NCBI GenBank assembly: GCA_031472005.1
Contig: PZJY01000012.1
Coordinates: 1,302,001 to 1,366,000 of the forward strand
Length of the DNA stretch: 64,000 bases
Direction: 5' to 3'
Source: Tetracladium setigerum
Taxonomy: Eukaryota; Ascomycota; Leotiomycetes; Helotiales
Below, piece by piece: positions 11,996-24,543 of this stretch; position 1 is the stretch's first letter, and each line of letters starts with the position of its first letter. The position numbers were made by a program, and so were the translations under genes. Under the pieces are notes generated by a model, which worked only from the letters and a program-made list of their open reading frames with translations, searched no databases and was not told the origin of the DNA.

Positions 11996-12720
11996 TGTAA
12001 AGTATGACATTAGATGCTTGTACAGTATGTTGTAACACTAGACTTAGACAAACCTTGTTGTAAATATATGACACCCGGAGGAAATTTGAGCTCCACTACA
12101 ATTACGCATGTTCGGACTATTGTTTTTCATCATTTCGACGTTGCCATGTCGTAAAGTTTAAAAATCTTAATATAGAAACTTTGGCGGCCCTGTCTCGTTC
12201 GTCAGCAGGAAACAAGCGAACCTACATCCATCACGAACTATTTATAACTTGCGACGTGCAATGAAAAAACCAGAAACGGAGTAATGCGCATCCTGTAGTA
12301 AGCCCTTCACAGAGAAGTGCCAGCTTGTATCTCCCAACTTATCAGGCTCTTTTTATGTCTGCGGATTTGTATCCCCCGATATCTTGTTCGCATAACATGT
12401 CAAACAGGATGATGGATGGATTGGAGCCTGATTTGTTAAGACTCAATTCTAACACAAGAGGTCACAGATTGGGGGGGGACTCAGCGAGCCTATGAGGTAT
12501 GTCGAACCAGGAAATAAAGAGATGCAGTATGTAACAAACAACAACGCACGCTCGAGTGATTAAGAAGAGGAGAAAAGGGCTTCCTCTCGCGCGGAAACTC
12601 TCAACTTGACAAGATACGAACGTGTTCTCTGCGATGTTTTCATTTCCCAAGTCCTGAAGAACCTCCTGGTATTTCCCAAACTCCAACTCCGTAAACAACA
12701 AGAAATGCATCATAGCCTTA
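11996..12720. other. Convergent intergenic region, PPR gene / mis12
   Basis: 725 bp between the two stop codons, containing both 3' UTRs. AT-rich, with a G8 run at 12471-12478. No gene supported. Confidence 0.4.
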
Positions 12721-13753
12721 TTATGGGGCTTCATCCATAGGATCTCCACCAGTGACCATTCCCACTACCCTCTCTAAATCCTCCACCTCTGCTTTCCCCA
12801 GCTTCCTGCCCTCGCCCTGCCACTCCCCATCCCTCACCTCACCCATGTTCCCCAGCTCCAAGCCCCTCACGCTCTCAATATGCCTCCTCGTCTCCTTCTC
12901 CACAAACTCCCCTCTCTCCCTCCTCCAACTCTTCTCTTCCTCCCCTACCATCCCTTCCTTTTCTCCCTTCCCATCCTCCAATCCCTCCAACCTCGATCCC
13001 AAATTCTCCAACAAACTCTTCAACGCCGGCAACTGCGATAGCGCAAACTCCGTCGAAGTCGTGACAGGATGTGACACATCCCCAGTTAACTCCCCCTTAT
13101 TCTTCAAAAATGCAAATTCCCCCCATTTGCCGTTGCATTCTCTGATTCGGTGCCGGGTTCGATTTTGGCGGCTATCTTGTCGTCGGTGTAGCCGAGGAGG
13201 GCTTTGATGCTAGTGATAGTATCTTCATTCCTCCTCCTCTCCTCCAACAATAACCCCCTCAACTTCAGCATTTCCCTCAGCCTCTCCCTCTGTGCCCTTA
13301 CACTCTCCGCACTTAATCCCTCCTCTCCCCCACTTCCCCCCGCTGTAAAACTCACTCCCTCATAGTGACTCAACCGAACCCAGTCCCTCACCTCCGCCGG
13401 CACGCTCAAAATATTCCTCAAGACATAAATTTCCAACTTGTCGAAATTCTTATCTATCTTTGCCTCAAGCAAGGTCTCGAGCTGGTGCACGCCGTTTTCA
13501 ATCTCATGTTTGGTGGAGGGAGGAAGGGTTTGGGCTTTGAGACCGAGTGAGGATGGCGGGGCGGAGAGGAGACCACGTTCGAGGGCGTCAGTTGCGCGGA
13601 AGGAGAGGATGTTGATGCTGTTTACAATGTCGTCTATCAGGGCCTATGACAGGGGGTTTAGTTGGTGGTAGAAGAGTTTCAGGGCGAAATACAGACTATT
13701 GGACGGTAAGTTAAGTGCTCTGTTAGGAGCGCAACGTCTGCTGGGGCGGTCAT
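12721..13753 (-). CDS. mis12: Kinetochore MIND/Mis12 complex subunit Mis12 (Mtw1)
   Basis: Core subunit of the Mis12/MIND complex linking inner centromere proteins to the Ndc80 complex. The N-terminus reads MTAPADVALLTEHLTYRPI then, after a 53 bp intron (13696-13644, GTCTGT donor, TAG acceptor), ALIDDIVNSINILSFRATDA, the Mis12 signature. A coiled-coil-rich body follows (LLEAKIDKNFDKLEIYVLRN, ERLREMLKLRGLLLEERRR) and the conserved ELTGDVSHPVTTSTEFALSQ. One G or C is missing from the six-base run at 13119-13124 (expected seven), between the two halves; corrected length 326 aa, usual for the family. Confidence 0.9.
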
Positions 13754-14280
13754 TTGGAGGGGTTGGTGGGGTGAAGATAGAGGTGAGTTTGGAAGAAGGT
13801 TCGCTGGAAATTGATTTGGGGTTTGATTTGATACGGTATGATTTGTGTAAGTAATCCGTACGTGTACACGTGTAAAGAGATGTCCGCTCGGTTGGCTATA
13901 ATGTTTGAGATGCACTTGATCTCAACCTCTCATTGTTGACATTGGATCTTGACGTGACGCGAGTAAATTTGAAGTTAGCGCGTCGGCCACGTGACCCTAA
14001 GTTGAACAGAGGTCTCTTTGGCAAAAGAGGAAATCCATCTAGATCTGTTGGAATTATTCTAATAGAGTAAAGGTGGACTTCGAAGAATGTACAGAGATGG
14101 GTGTTCATCAGATGCATTCAATGTAAGAATAGCTTGAAGGTCCTATAATCAGAGTTTCAAAGACCATAACCTCTGGTAATTTCCGAACAATTCTAGGGTC
14201 CGAGTACGTATTTGATATTAGACATCTCATATTCATTATACTTTCATCATTTAGATCCACACTCCTCATACCATCGTATC
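13754..14280. other. Intergenic upstream of mis12
   Basis: 527 bp between the mis12 start and the vps3 stop (both on the minus strand). It holds the mis12 promoter and the vps3 3' UTR; nothing else recognised. Confidence 0.4.
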
Positions 14281-17200
14281 TCAAGATTCTGTCTCAATCT
14301 CCGGCCCGGCCTCCTCGATCCTCCCAATCAACTCATCGGCAATCTTCAAATTCTCAGCTCCACTCAGTGCCTTCACGACCATCGTCTCACTCCTCTCCCT
14401 CACAATCCTCCTCAATGCGCTGACCAAGAAGCCAGATACCAATTCCACAGACCACGAATCGGGTATCAAGCTCAACACATACCCGACCTCAAACCAACCC
14501 CCAAAGCGCTCCAACAAACTGCTAGTTTGTTCTACGCGGTTGGAAATATCTTCGATGAGAAGAAACTCTGCGAGCAGAACGCCGAATAGTTTGGCTTGCT
14601 GGTCCCGCGTTGGGAGGGTTTCCCGTCTTACGGTACCAGAGATGGGGTGGTAAATACTGGAGCCTCCAAGAAGACAGTAATTTATTGCTGTGTCATAATC
14701 TCCAAGGCCATGAGTCAAAAGACGAAGAGCTTCATCATGTCGGGATTGTCGACCATCGAGGATGATGACTTCTGGCACGAGTTCTTTCGTGTAGGGAGCA
14801 ATCTGCTCGAGAATGGCTGCCACATCATATTGAGATGCCGATCCTTGGCTACCGCCTAGCAGTTGAAGAAGTCGGAGACGGCTGTGCCACCACTCTTCGT
14901 CGATGGTGTTGTCAGTGATGAACTGTCGATATGTTGGTTTTGGTGGCTGTAGAGCACGATATGAGACGTAGGTATTCGCTAAGATCGCCCTCGCTTCTTC
15001 GGACTCTTCAAGTTTAGTAGTGACCAGGTCGAGATAGTACGAGATCAGCTCATTGATATACTCGGCATGATTCTTACTGAACACCAAGTACTCGAGATAT
15101 TCCTTCACCGCCCCAGGTGCACCATCTCGAAGAATTTGAACTACCTGGGTAGGCTCAAATTTGACCTGGCTTCGATCCTCTGCAAAGATCTGAACTCCAA
15201 GCTTAGGATTTCGGCCAGCAAGCCAGACTCCATATTCTTGAACAAGTACAGCATTTCGAATAACAGCAAGATATTCACGAACTTTCTGTTCGCCATCGGT
15301 GAACTCACCCCCGTCATCTCTCTCCCTTCTATAATACGTCGCCAGGTTCCAAGAACTTCTGCTGCCATTTTCCGGCTCTGGTAGAGCCGACTAAGTACAT
15401 AGAGTCGATTGTGAGATTCAAGCAATGATATTGCTCGATCAAAACAATCGACTCCATTGTCCACCAAGTTATATAGCTCGGCTCTTACAGAGCGAGCTTT
15501 GACTGGACCTGAACCAGAGGGTGTCCTTTTATCAAGCTGGAGGAGCACAAGGAGAAAGGCAGCATCGACGCTTTTGAACCCCTCGGCATCATATACAGTG
15601 CTGCCAAATCCCTTCTTTCTTCTGCAAGCGGCCAAGAATCGTCTTAGGAAATGTAGAGTCTGTGATGACAGGAGGGTTTCCTCCAGGACTTTTGGATTCT
15701 CTGGCATACTGTTTGTGATGAAGCTGTCCGCGATGTCTTTGACGCCGCCGTGTATCCAGATACCAGACCTTCCCTCTATCACTTCATTTCTTAGGAAAGG
15801 AGTGATTGCAAGCATGACTCGTGGATCGAGAACGCCTTCAAGTATGGCTTCCTCGGCTATCTTATACTCCGACTCAGAAGGCTCTCCTGCGAGCCCATCT
15901 AAGAAACTCATGAATAAGAGCAATCCGGCTCTTTGGCGAATGTACCCCAGACCCAAGAACTCCGTTTCTGTCCTTGCTTCTCTGCCTTTCAAGGATTTTA
16001 GTAAATCAACAACTCTTCTCCTGTCCAAAGATGCATATGTCTGGTCTTCTCCATTTTCATCAATCCCCAATTGCGAATCTAATCGTAGAGCAAGCGGGTT
16101 CCTCGCCGCCCACCATATGTTCCTGCCCGACCAAGCTACAACCCGAGTTCGAGTGTGACCAAGTCTTTGAGCCATGTGGAATTCTTCGTCATTACGCTGA
16201 TCTTCCCAGCCCTCTGGGAGAGGCGAATCTCCACCTTCAAATAATTCTTTTTCTTCAGAAACCTGTTTCAATGATGTTGCCGTCCGAGAATCCAAACTTT
16301 GGAGTGATAGAATTGAAGCGTCTATCGATCGTTTAGCGAAGGGATGAAAACGTTTCAATCGAAGTTTATCCACCACTTCGTCAAAGTAGACGTCTCCTTG
16401 CTCTGTCACAGACCGCAGACCGATTTTACCAGTCTCCGCGTCATCATCTGATGAAATCGGAACCTCTAACCAGCTTGTAGGTGCCGAATCTTCGCCACGA
16501 TCTAGATCCCATCTCTGAATCTCTAGTCCATGCCGAAATCCATCGTCAAACTTACGTTCCATTGACGCAAGTATATATCCTTCCTCCTCTTCATCAATAT
16601 TGGCCGGAGTTGGGTCAACACCAACACCCCTTCCATCTACTACCATATCCTCTGGGTAATGTTCGAATTCCACCGAAGACCGAGTGGGGTCTCCCTCTAG
16701 ATTAATGAACATGCCAACACCAGGGTCTCGATGTCCCGTACCAGTGACTAGCAAGAATTCCTGAGGAGTCGGTGACACTATATGAGGTTTGAGGTACACA
16801 GGGATAGATGGTGGAGGAGGCTGCTCAACTGCGGTGTCCGAGGGGGGTGCGGGAAGGGGTTTGTTGGCACTAGGACTTGGATCGCGGCGGGCTGGACTTC
16901 TCGCTGGCGCAGGTGAAGGATCTCGGAATAGCCCTTCTGGAGTATCTCGACCTGAACGATCCCCACTGGTCGCACGTTGAGTCCCAGGTCTCCGTGTAGG
17001 GCCTGTCATGAAGGTTCCCAAGCTGGTACTTCTTGAATGTCCTCGTTCATCCTGAGCTCCCCCAGAATATCCTTGAGCAGACGATGTACTTCTCGACAGA
17101 CCACCAGCTGTATTTCCAGATATGTCCTCAACTCGGCCACCAACGTTGCCGGATTCTCCATCGTCCAGTGGTGAGATGGGGAACAGAGGTATTTTGAGTA

Positions 17201-17965
17201 ACCGGTCGACATCGAGAAGAGCATATGATCGTGCATCAGCAACGCATGCAAAAGAGTCTCGCCGAACAGAGATTGTACTTCCTGCGAAGTCAATTGTCTG
17301 GAAAGTTAGCTTGATTCTTGGACTATAGATACATAACTAACCCGTAATGCTCGTGGATCTTCACTGATTTTGATAACCCTAATTTTCTTATTCAAAGAAG
17401 CCAACACGGTCACCGAGGGCTTCCCCTGCTTTTCGTTCCCATTTTCTATATTCAAATCTGTACCTCCAATCCAATTACATGGCCTGATTTGTGTAGTTCC
17501 AAACACAGGGCTGAGCTCCGGGAGAGAGTAGAATGTGACTGTCCAATTGCACAGTATACATGCTTTATTGACTTTTGGGAGGAGCAAAATTTGTTGAACA
17601 CCAGGCCTTGCAGCAGTTGGAGGCTCATGATATGCTGGAGGTAGCCTCGAAGCCAAAATATACACAGGTTTTCCTGACGGGTCCGCGGGATCTGGGGGTA
17701 TCTGGACAAAATGGAGGATCTCGGAGGCAGACGTTCCAACATAGAGATTTTGTTCTACATAATATTTGTTAGCAATTGTAAGCTGATCTCCGCCAGTCAA
17801 CCTACCCAAGATCTCTACACAGTTGATTTCTATATCATCTCTGTCGCCCTCTGCCGATAGTGGGAGGTCATCCAGCAGTGTTCGAAGTACGAACGGCCCT
17901 GTTTCTGGAATTGGTCGTTTCCTCTTTCTCGCGGACGGCGCATCTTGCGACCCCTTTTCTTCCAT
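14281..17965 (-). CDS. vps3: CORVET tethering complex subunit Vps3 (TGFBRAP1-like, CNH domain)
   Basis: Rab5 effector subunit of the endosomal CORVET tether. An N-terminal CNH domain (residues about 40-330) shows EQNLYVGTSASEILHFV and GVQQILLLPKVNKACILCNW; a Pro/Ser-rich insert follows (around 17021-16780), then the Vps39-type helical region with FLGLGYIRQRAGLLLFMSFL, EYGVWLAGRNPKLGVQIFAE and VKEYLEYLVFSKNHAEYINE. Two introns: 17805-17755 (51 bp, in frame and free of stops, so easily missed) and 17341-17298 (44 bp). A run of five C on the plus strand at 15308-15312 should be six; without it the C-terminal third is out of frame. Corrected length about 1196 aa. Shares a 301 bp divergent promoter with the Golgi golgin gene. 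Confidence 0.88.
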
Positions 17966-18266
17966 TTTCGTCGGGCCTTCTGCTCATGAGGAGATCATGG
18001 CAAACTTCAAACTTGTTCGTCTGGAAAGGTGTTGCGCATCTTGCGGCGTCATCATGAGCCTGTATCGAGAAGCTCAAGCTGGAAGAACTATTGTTCCGGC
18101 GCGGCTGCAGGAACCCATTGTTGACAGTTCTCCTGGCTCACCCTCTGCCTTGTAAAGTACACTCAACAACAAACACCACAAGCTTCCTTTTGCAAACAAC
18201 TATCTTGCTGGCGTGCAAGTGTGACATAAACCTGATGAACATTCTTTAAAAATAAACAAAAGCACA
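17966..18266. promoter_or_regulatory. Divergent intergenic region, vps3 / CASP gene
   Basis: 301 bp between start codons of two trafficking genes, so co-regulation is possible. No specific site identified. Confidence 0.45.
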
Positions 18267-20605
18267 ATGGCAGACACCGACGCGGAGACTAAGGTTGACA
18301 GTCAAATGGGAGCTTCAAACCATCCAGCAGACACTCAGGAAGCTTCACATCATGGAGATAATTCATTTCAGAAAGCCATTTCGGCATGGCGAAGTAAGTA
18401 TTCAAGATAGAGCAGGAAGTGCTATCTAACATTGCCAGATATTGATCTCACATCCATGATTCCGACGCTGGACAACACAGCTTCCGAAATCGTACAGTAC
18501 CAACGAGATTCAACGGTTCAGCGAAAGGATTTGGCGCAAAAGACGAAGGACTTCAGAAAGTTGGACGATGCGGGCAAGCTTGTTGAGGTCAAGGCATTAT
18601 TGAAAGGTAGGCCTTTGCGCCCAAAATGAGGAACGATTTCAGCTCACCGAATGCAGCATATCAGATGTTTATAGACCTTCTCGCAAACCACTCAAAGTCA
18701 ACAAACTCGGCATTCCTCCAAGTTTACTCTTCGTTATCCGAAGCACCCGATCCATATCCTCTACTCGAAGCCTCCGTCGATTCGCTACTCCTATCCGAAG
18801 ATACTCTCCCAAAAGTCACTGAGGAGAACGAGCATCTGCAGAAACAGGTCAGCAAACTTACATCACAATTGGAGGAGACAGAATCAAGACTAGAGTCAGA
18901 GAGAACCGCACGAAAGTCGCTCGAAGATGGGTTGGAGACGAAGGTCAAGGATGTAGAAACATCATGGGCAGCTGTTCTCGAAGAAAAGAAAGACAACTGG
19001 GAAGCAAAAGAGAAGCTGCTAGAGGAGAAGACCGAGAGCCAGGAAAGATTATTGAACGAGTTAAAGGCAAGCTACGAGGTGACACAACGACTTGGGCAGC
19101 CAGAGAGCGCAGATGGCGGCCGTGGAAACTTCACCAGTGCTGAGTTGGATATGGTCAATTCGGATCTTGAGCGAACGAGCGTACGACTTGCGGAGGTCGA
19201 AGCACGAAACGAGCAGCTTCGCATTGAGCTGGCACAATCCGCATCCCACGTCCAGACGCAGCCTGAATTGAATTTAGAGGACGACCCAGGATATATGCGG
19301 ATCAGGTCAGAGAACTCGTCTTTGCTCCGGAAACTAGACGCTGCACGTGTAGAGAGGGATTCTAGAAAGCGAGAACTTGACGGGAAACTAAGGACGCTCG
19401 AGAGAGAGATTAACATGCTCAAAGATGAGAGAGACATTTTGAAATCGAAGGTTCAGAAATGGAGCGATTACGAAGACGTCAAACAAGAGCTAGAAGTTCT
19501 AAAGAGTATCGAATTTTCCACGGGGGATGATGATGACGTTGACGTTCCAGAAGTTCCGAATGACCCAGAAAGCGGTTCGAACGTCAAAGCTAAGGGCGAT
19601 ACGCTTGAGCAGTTGCTACTTGCAAGAAACAAGAAACTGAGCGACGAATTAACTATTTTGCGAGTCTCCCATCAGGATCTACAGAGTCGACTACAGACTA
19701 TGCAGAATGACCTTTCCAGGACAAACTCTGAGCTCGAAAGAGCCCAGCATTTAAATTCAACTTTGGAGAATGACCTAGCAAACGTTCACGAGACCTCCAA
19801 TGCGTACCCGTCGGGTGCTTCGGTCGCGCCGAGTCGGTACCCCCAGTCTACAATTGGTCGGAACAGACGTATTTCACCAACGTCTTCCATCATTTCTGGG
19901 TTTGACCCAAGGTCTCAGGCGGCCTTGGGCCACACGACTTTGGAGGCTTTGAGGTCTGGAGAACCGGTCGGAGGCGGATCTGGAATTTTACCAATGATCA
20001 CCGCGCAGCGTGATAGGTTCAAGAAAAGAAACACGCAATTGGAGAATGAACTGTCAGAATCGCATCAAGCAGTGTCCTCGCTTCGCCAGGAGGTTGCCTC
20101 TCTGCAAAAAGACAATCTCAACTTGTATGAAAAGACAAGATATGTCTCGACGTACAATCGAGCACCAACATCTGCCACATCCCATGCCACAAACCCGAAC
20201 CCATCCACCATCCAGATGTCCAACACGACATCGTCTGGACTGGCCTTAGACCGTTATCGATCAGCATACGAGTCGAACATATCACCCTTCGCAGCATTCA
20301 GAGGACGCGAATCAGCGAGGGCATACAAGCGTATGAGCCTTCCGGAACGCATAGTGTTCTCCATCACGAGAATGGTTTTGGCGACGAGAACCAGCCGAAA
20401 TCTCTTCGCGGGATATTGCGTGGCCTTGCATCTTTTAGTTTTCTTTGCTTTGTACTGGCTTGGGACGGCAGACGTAGAGTCGCATGTGAGTAATTTGAGT
20501 CAAGCCGCGGTCGCTGCGGCCGGGGCAGCAAATCTTAATAATGGGGGAGATGCGACCTCGCATGGAACGTGGCATGAGGAGCCGTTTAGTGATAAGATAT
20601 CATGA
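18267..20605 (+). CDS. coy1: CASP/Coy1-family Golgi membrane golgin
   Basis: Tail-anchored coiled-coil tether of the Golgi that acts with intra-Golgi retrograde transport SNAREs. The N-terminus (FQKAISAWRNIDLTSMIPTL, ASEIVQYQRDSTVQRKDLAQ, AYQMFIDLLANHS) is the CASP/CUX1-type opening; residues about 110-560 are long heptad-rich coiled coil (KLTSQLEETESRLESER). Before the end lie QRDRFKKRNTQLENEL and the CASP C-terminal block with one membrane helix (LFAGYCVALHLLVFFALYWL) and a short lumenal tail. Exons 18267-18393, 18439-18606 and 18657-20605 with introns of 45 and 50 bp; 747 aa, no frame errors. Confidence 0.93.
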
Positions 20606-22617
20606 TGAAGATTGATGCATACAGTACTGTAACACCATAACAACAAAAAATAAAGGCCGTCGAGCCATCTTTCTCTGGGGACACAGTACATTTTTGATTT
20701 GTCGATTATTGCACAGTAATTATTTGAGAATTATTTAACGCTGGCCAATTCTTTTTTTGAAACGCTGGTACACGTACTCCTCCTTTCCTAGTCGCACTCT
20801 CGAAGGACTCGTTTGTAATACCCTGGAATGGGATCGGCAGTCAACAACTCATCTATCTATACTTCGAAGAAGCTCAGAGCAGTATCTGTCGCAGCCTTTG
20901 AGAGTATCGTTTTCCAACCTTGAGGATTGCATTAGACAGACGCACTTCCACACCACCAAGTATTCTTCGCCTCCTCCATTCAATCCACACTACACGAGCC
21001 ATATCCAAAGTCCTTTGGCTGGTACCAAGAATTCCTCGGCACCAAACAACTCTCCAACGTTTTCGATCATCGCTTACCTATCTTGAACAACATTCACACT
21101 TTCTCAGCAGCCCTTCCAAAGTTCGTCTGTTGTTGTTGTGGTTGTTGTCTGTCGTTCGCCTCACCAATCACAACATTCCCAGCCTCCCCGGCTTCTCGAA
21201 GCGGCAGCTCTCTGCCGATCATGGGATGGTTGGGTGAGAAGGGCCCGAAACAACTTGGCGAAACAAGGCAAAAGCCATCCGGCTCTTTCCAATTGATTGC
21301 GCAACTCCACCAAAAAGCAAAAACGCGCAACACCCAAAATACCTTAAGCGCCCACCAATCTCCGGGGGCCAGCTATCAATAGATCAATAGACCCGCGCCA
21401 TTTCGCATGATCCATTGGCTCTGTCAATCGACCAACGAGGAGACGGAAAGCTCTTTGACCCTTTGACGCGTCTAAGGAAAAACGACGAGAGACTTTCGTG
21501 AAGTTCTTGGAGAGCGTTTAGGTGCTGAAGGATCATCGATCAAGACTCAGAGCCGCTGCCACGTCGTTCTTGGAAGAAGGAAAAGTAAGGAAAAGTATTC
21601 TGCTGTTCTGTACGTACCCGCCAGAAAGAAATTCAGCCTGTACGACGATGCATTCATTCTCTTGTCAGAGTGTCAATGGTTATGGGTCACCAAGTACTTT
21701 TCCCGCAAAAGACTTGCACCGCATGGTCTATACACGAGCGGTTGGAGAGGAAGATAGATGGACATCCACTTCGTACCACGCTCCAATGTCAATAAACTCC
21801 TCGTCGGGACATCAAGTCTCGAGAGAAGACAAACAAACAAGTACCACCTTGACTGTACAGTACATGCGTACGTACGTGTACTCACTCTCCCTCCTTGTCA
21901 AACGCAGACCTTTCTTTTCCTTGCTTCTCGCGTTCTCCACTGTCAAGTTCATTCATCCAATCCCCTCATGTTCATTCGACCGTTAGCCGGCCACCGCATT
22001 CCCTGTTGTTCCCCAAGATATTCTGCTCGACCTTTAGACGCTCTGGTCGCGCTAGAGTGGCCAAGCTTCCTCGCTTGAGAGATCCACGGCAACGTGAGAG
22101 GCCATGAAGGCGGATATCTCGACAGGGGAGTACACGCCCACGTCCACCCTTCCAGCCTGGCAGCCAACCAGCGTGCCCGGGTCTCACTTCGGAACGAGCT
22201 TGGATCATCCAAATGAACCCTCCCATCTTCTCTCTGTTTTTAGATCCCGTAGCCGCTGCCATGGAGATTGTCCTTTGGCGACCAACTTTGGGGCCTGGTA
22301 GCGGTTGATGGATGGTTAAGGATGGCCACATTCTGATGGGACCTGGTTGGTATAAGAGTAAGACCCTTCCTGTAACCCAATGCAAGTCCTCCTTTCATTA
22401 TCAGTGCGCCTATCTCATCTCATATCTTCATCTCTACATCTATATCTACCTCTCTCATCCGCCTCCATCTCATCCTCAACCATCCATATCTTTTTTTCAG
22501 TTGTTCGATATATCTTTTCCTGTTATTTCCTCTGTCGTCCATTTCTTTATCGTTTGTTCGATTCTACGACTCTCATACAACCTCCTCCATTAATATATAC
22601 ATCCATCTTCTCTCATC
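20606..22617. other. Long (2 kb) intergenic region upstream of the DUF3455 gene
   Basis: No supportable gene. Contents: CASP gene 3' UTR; TTGTTGTTG tract near 21128-21150; duplicated CTTTGACCCTTTGACG near 21455; an alternating ACGTACGTACGTGTAC stretch near 21865; then a TATA-like box at 22351 and a strongly CT-rich leader. Length and composition suggest a regulated promoter. A non-coding transcript here cannot be excluded. Confidence 0.4.
22351..22617 (+). promoter_or_regulatory. Putative core promoter and CT-rich 5' leader of the DUF3455 gene
   Basis: TATAAGAG at 22351 is followed by about 250 bp that is very pyrimidine-rich on the coding strand (22400-22617), up to the ATG at 22618. TATA plus CT tract is typical of highly expressed fungal genes. 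Confidence 0.4.
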
Positions 22618-23540
22618 ATGCTTTCCAAAATCTGGATAGTCTCCGCGCTGAGCGCTGTTGCTTTGGCTGTGCCAACACTCCCTTACTCGGCCACAGCTGC
22701 AGAGCCACCAGCAGACATGACAATACTTGCCGATTACTTCAAGCTTTTGGGATCAAAAATTCAAAATCTTAAGAGCATGTCATCGGCACCCGTATGCGAT
22801 TTCACCAAAGCCTCCATGCCAGTTGCTTGTAAGTACCTTACCTACCTATATACCACACCTTCAAAGCAAGCACTAACATACTTCTCCCCAGCACCCACAC
22901 CTCTCCCACCAGTCACCCTCGGTCTCAAACTAAAACACGTCGCCATCGGCCGCGGAGTCCAAAACTACACCTGCGACACCACAAACACAACCGCCATCCC
23001 CGTCGCCATCGGCGCAATAGCAACCCTCTACGACGCAACCTGCGTTGCATCCACCTACCCGGATCTCCTCGCCATCCTCCCCTCCGTCTCTCTCCAATTC
23101 GAGCTCAAATCCGCGTGGCAAAAGTCCCTCACGCCATCCAACCTCGTCGTCTCCGGCCACCACTACTTCGACGCTTCCGGGGTCCCAATCTTCGATCTTG
23201 ATACCACGGCTAAGAAACTCGGCGTTGCTCCCTGCGCGAAGAATGCCAGCGTGAATGCACCTGCTGGTGCGGTTGTGGGTCAGGCGAATCAGGGCTTTGG
23301 TGCCGTGGCTTGGTTGAAGCTGGTCACGAAGGGGGCGACGGGGGGTTTGCAGGAGGTTTATAGGATTAACACTGCTGGGGGAAGCCACCTGCTACTTGTG
23401 CGGGGATGCCGGCCGCTTTTGAGGTTCAATATGCTACTGAGTAAGTTCTTTCGTCTTGCGTCACCTGACATCATATACACAGTTACAATTGGTGCATGTG
23501 CTAACGTCAGGAAAATAGGTACTGGTTCTATGAGAAGTAG
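22618..23540 (+). CDS. Secreted DUF3455 (malate dehydrogenase-like annotated) protein
   Basis: Small extracellular protein of unknown function; relatives are often mislabelled 'malate dehydrogenase'. The signal peptide is MLSKIWIVSALSAVALAVP. The DUF3455 body includes LGLKLKHVAIGRGVQNYTCD, VAIGAIATLYDATC, VSGHHYFDASGVPIFDL and GAVAWLKLVTKGA, with AGMPAAFEVQYATEYWFYEK at the end after correction. Exons 22618-22828, 22892-23440 and 23519-23540 (introns 63 and 78 bp). The frame breaks at 23385-23386 where AGCCACC should carry three C; the correct frame then runs over the last intron to the stop at 23538. Corrected length 260 aa. Confidence 0.85.
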
Positions 23541-24543
23541 AGATACTCTCCGCATGGATAATCTGAGTGCTTTTGGATTGGTTTGACCTGGTTTGGATGA
23601 AGCCGGGGCTTGGGTTGGGATATACATGTCTTTTTCACTTCCGTCATGAGAGAAGAAAAAATAATACCCCATTCCTGAAATGTCAGTTAGCATTAGTAGG
23701 CGTTTTGCTTCTTTTGGAGGAAGTCATTTTCTTTTATCTCTTTTTCTTTTTGGTATCTTGGGAATTTGTATAGAGGGGAAAACTTACTTATAGTCAGTCG
23801 CTCATTAACAGTGGGCGTTCTAAAGGATATTGGACATGGATACTAGGGTTCCAAGGGACCGTGGAATCAAATTTTTAATTTTTTACAAAACTTTTTTTCT
23901 TTTCAAGGTATAATTTCTAGCTCTTGTGTCTCTTAAAAATTTCTGTGTTTTCTTGTCTTTTTATTTTGGGACTTCTTGAGAGAGAGAGAGGGATTCTACC
24001 TCATTGCATTCACGCACTCCACTCGTCCCCTTGTGTGACTACACACACCCACTTGCTCTATCACACGCACACACTTTTCACATTTTCACATTCTCAGTAA
24101 AGATACAACCGTACACACAACTCATACCGGTTTTCTAGCTTTCATCTCTGCCGTAGAGTAATAAAATATATCTGGTTAGAGACTATCTGTAAAGATGAGG
24201 ATCTTGGAGCCACCGTGCCCCACCTTACTTACACCACCGCCCCTCCTCGAGGCGAAAGGCACAGCAGTGACAGCACAGCCGCGCCGCCTCCCATTGAACA
24301 GTAGGTAGGTACCATAGTACTGTAGTACATTCCTCCTCACAACTGCAAGCCACAGACATGATAAAATTAAGTTCAAATGCAATGCAACAAGAACAAAACA
24401 AAAATTTCGTTGCTATATTTTACATACTTTTGGTGGCACAAGTATCTCTACATATCCGTCCCGGTTGTATGGTTTCTCCCCCTTTTTTGTGGTATCTCTC
24501 GTCCCTTGGCTGCTCTTTGCCCTTTGCTCTTTCTCTTTTTCTC
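23541..24543. other. Convergent intergenic region, DUF3455 gene / psd1
   Basis: 1 kb between stop codons, low-complexity: T- and A-rich tracts (23860-23960), a GA dinucleotide run at 23979-23991 and a CA-rich stretch near 24035-24075. No gene supported. Confidence 0.4.
23979..23991. repeat. GA dinucleotide microsatellite
   Basis: Uninterrupted GAGAGAGAGAGAG tract within non-coding DNA. Confidence 0.8.

Noticed and set aside
15457..16158. Plus-strand 233-codon frame opposite vps3
   Set aside because: Shadow of the conserved Vps3 coding strand; no family resemblance.
20606..22617. tRNA or snRNA gene in the 2 kb intergenic region
   Set aside because: I found no convincing B-box with a matching acceptor stem or a recognisable snRNA core; a covariance-model search would be decisive.
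22930..23388. Minus-strand Gly/Asp-rich frame opposite the DUF3455 gene
   Set aside because: Antisense shadow of a coding exon; low complexity.
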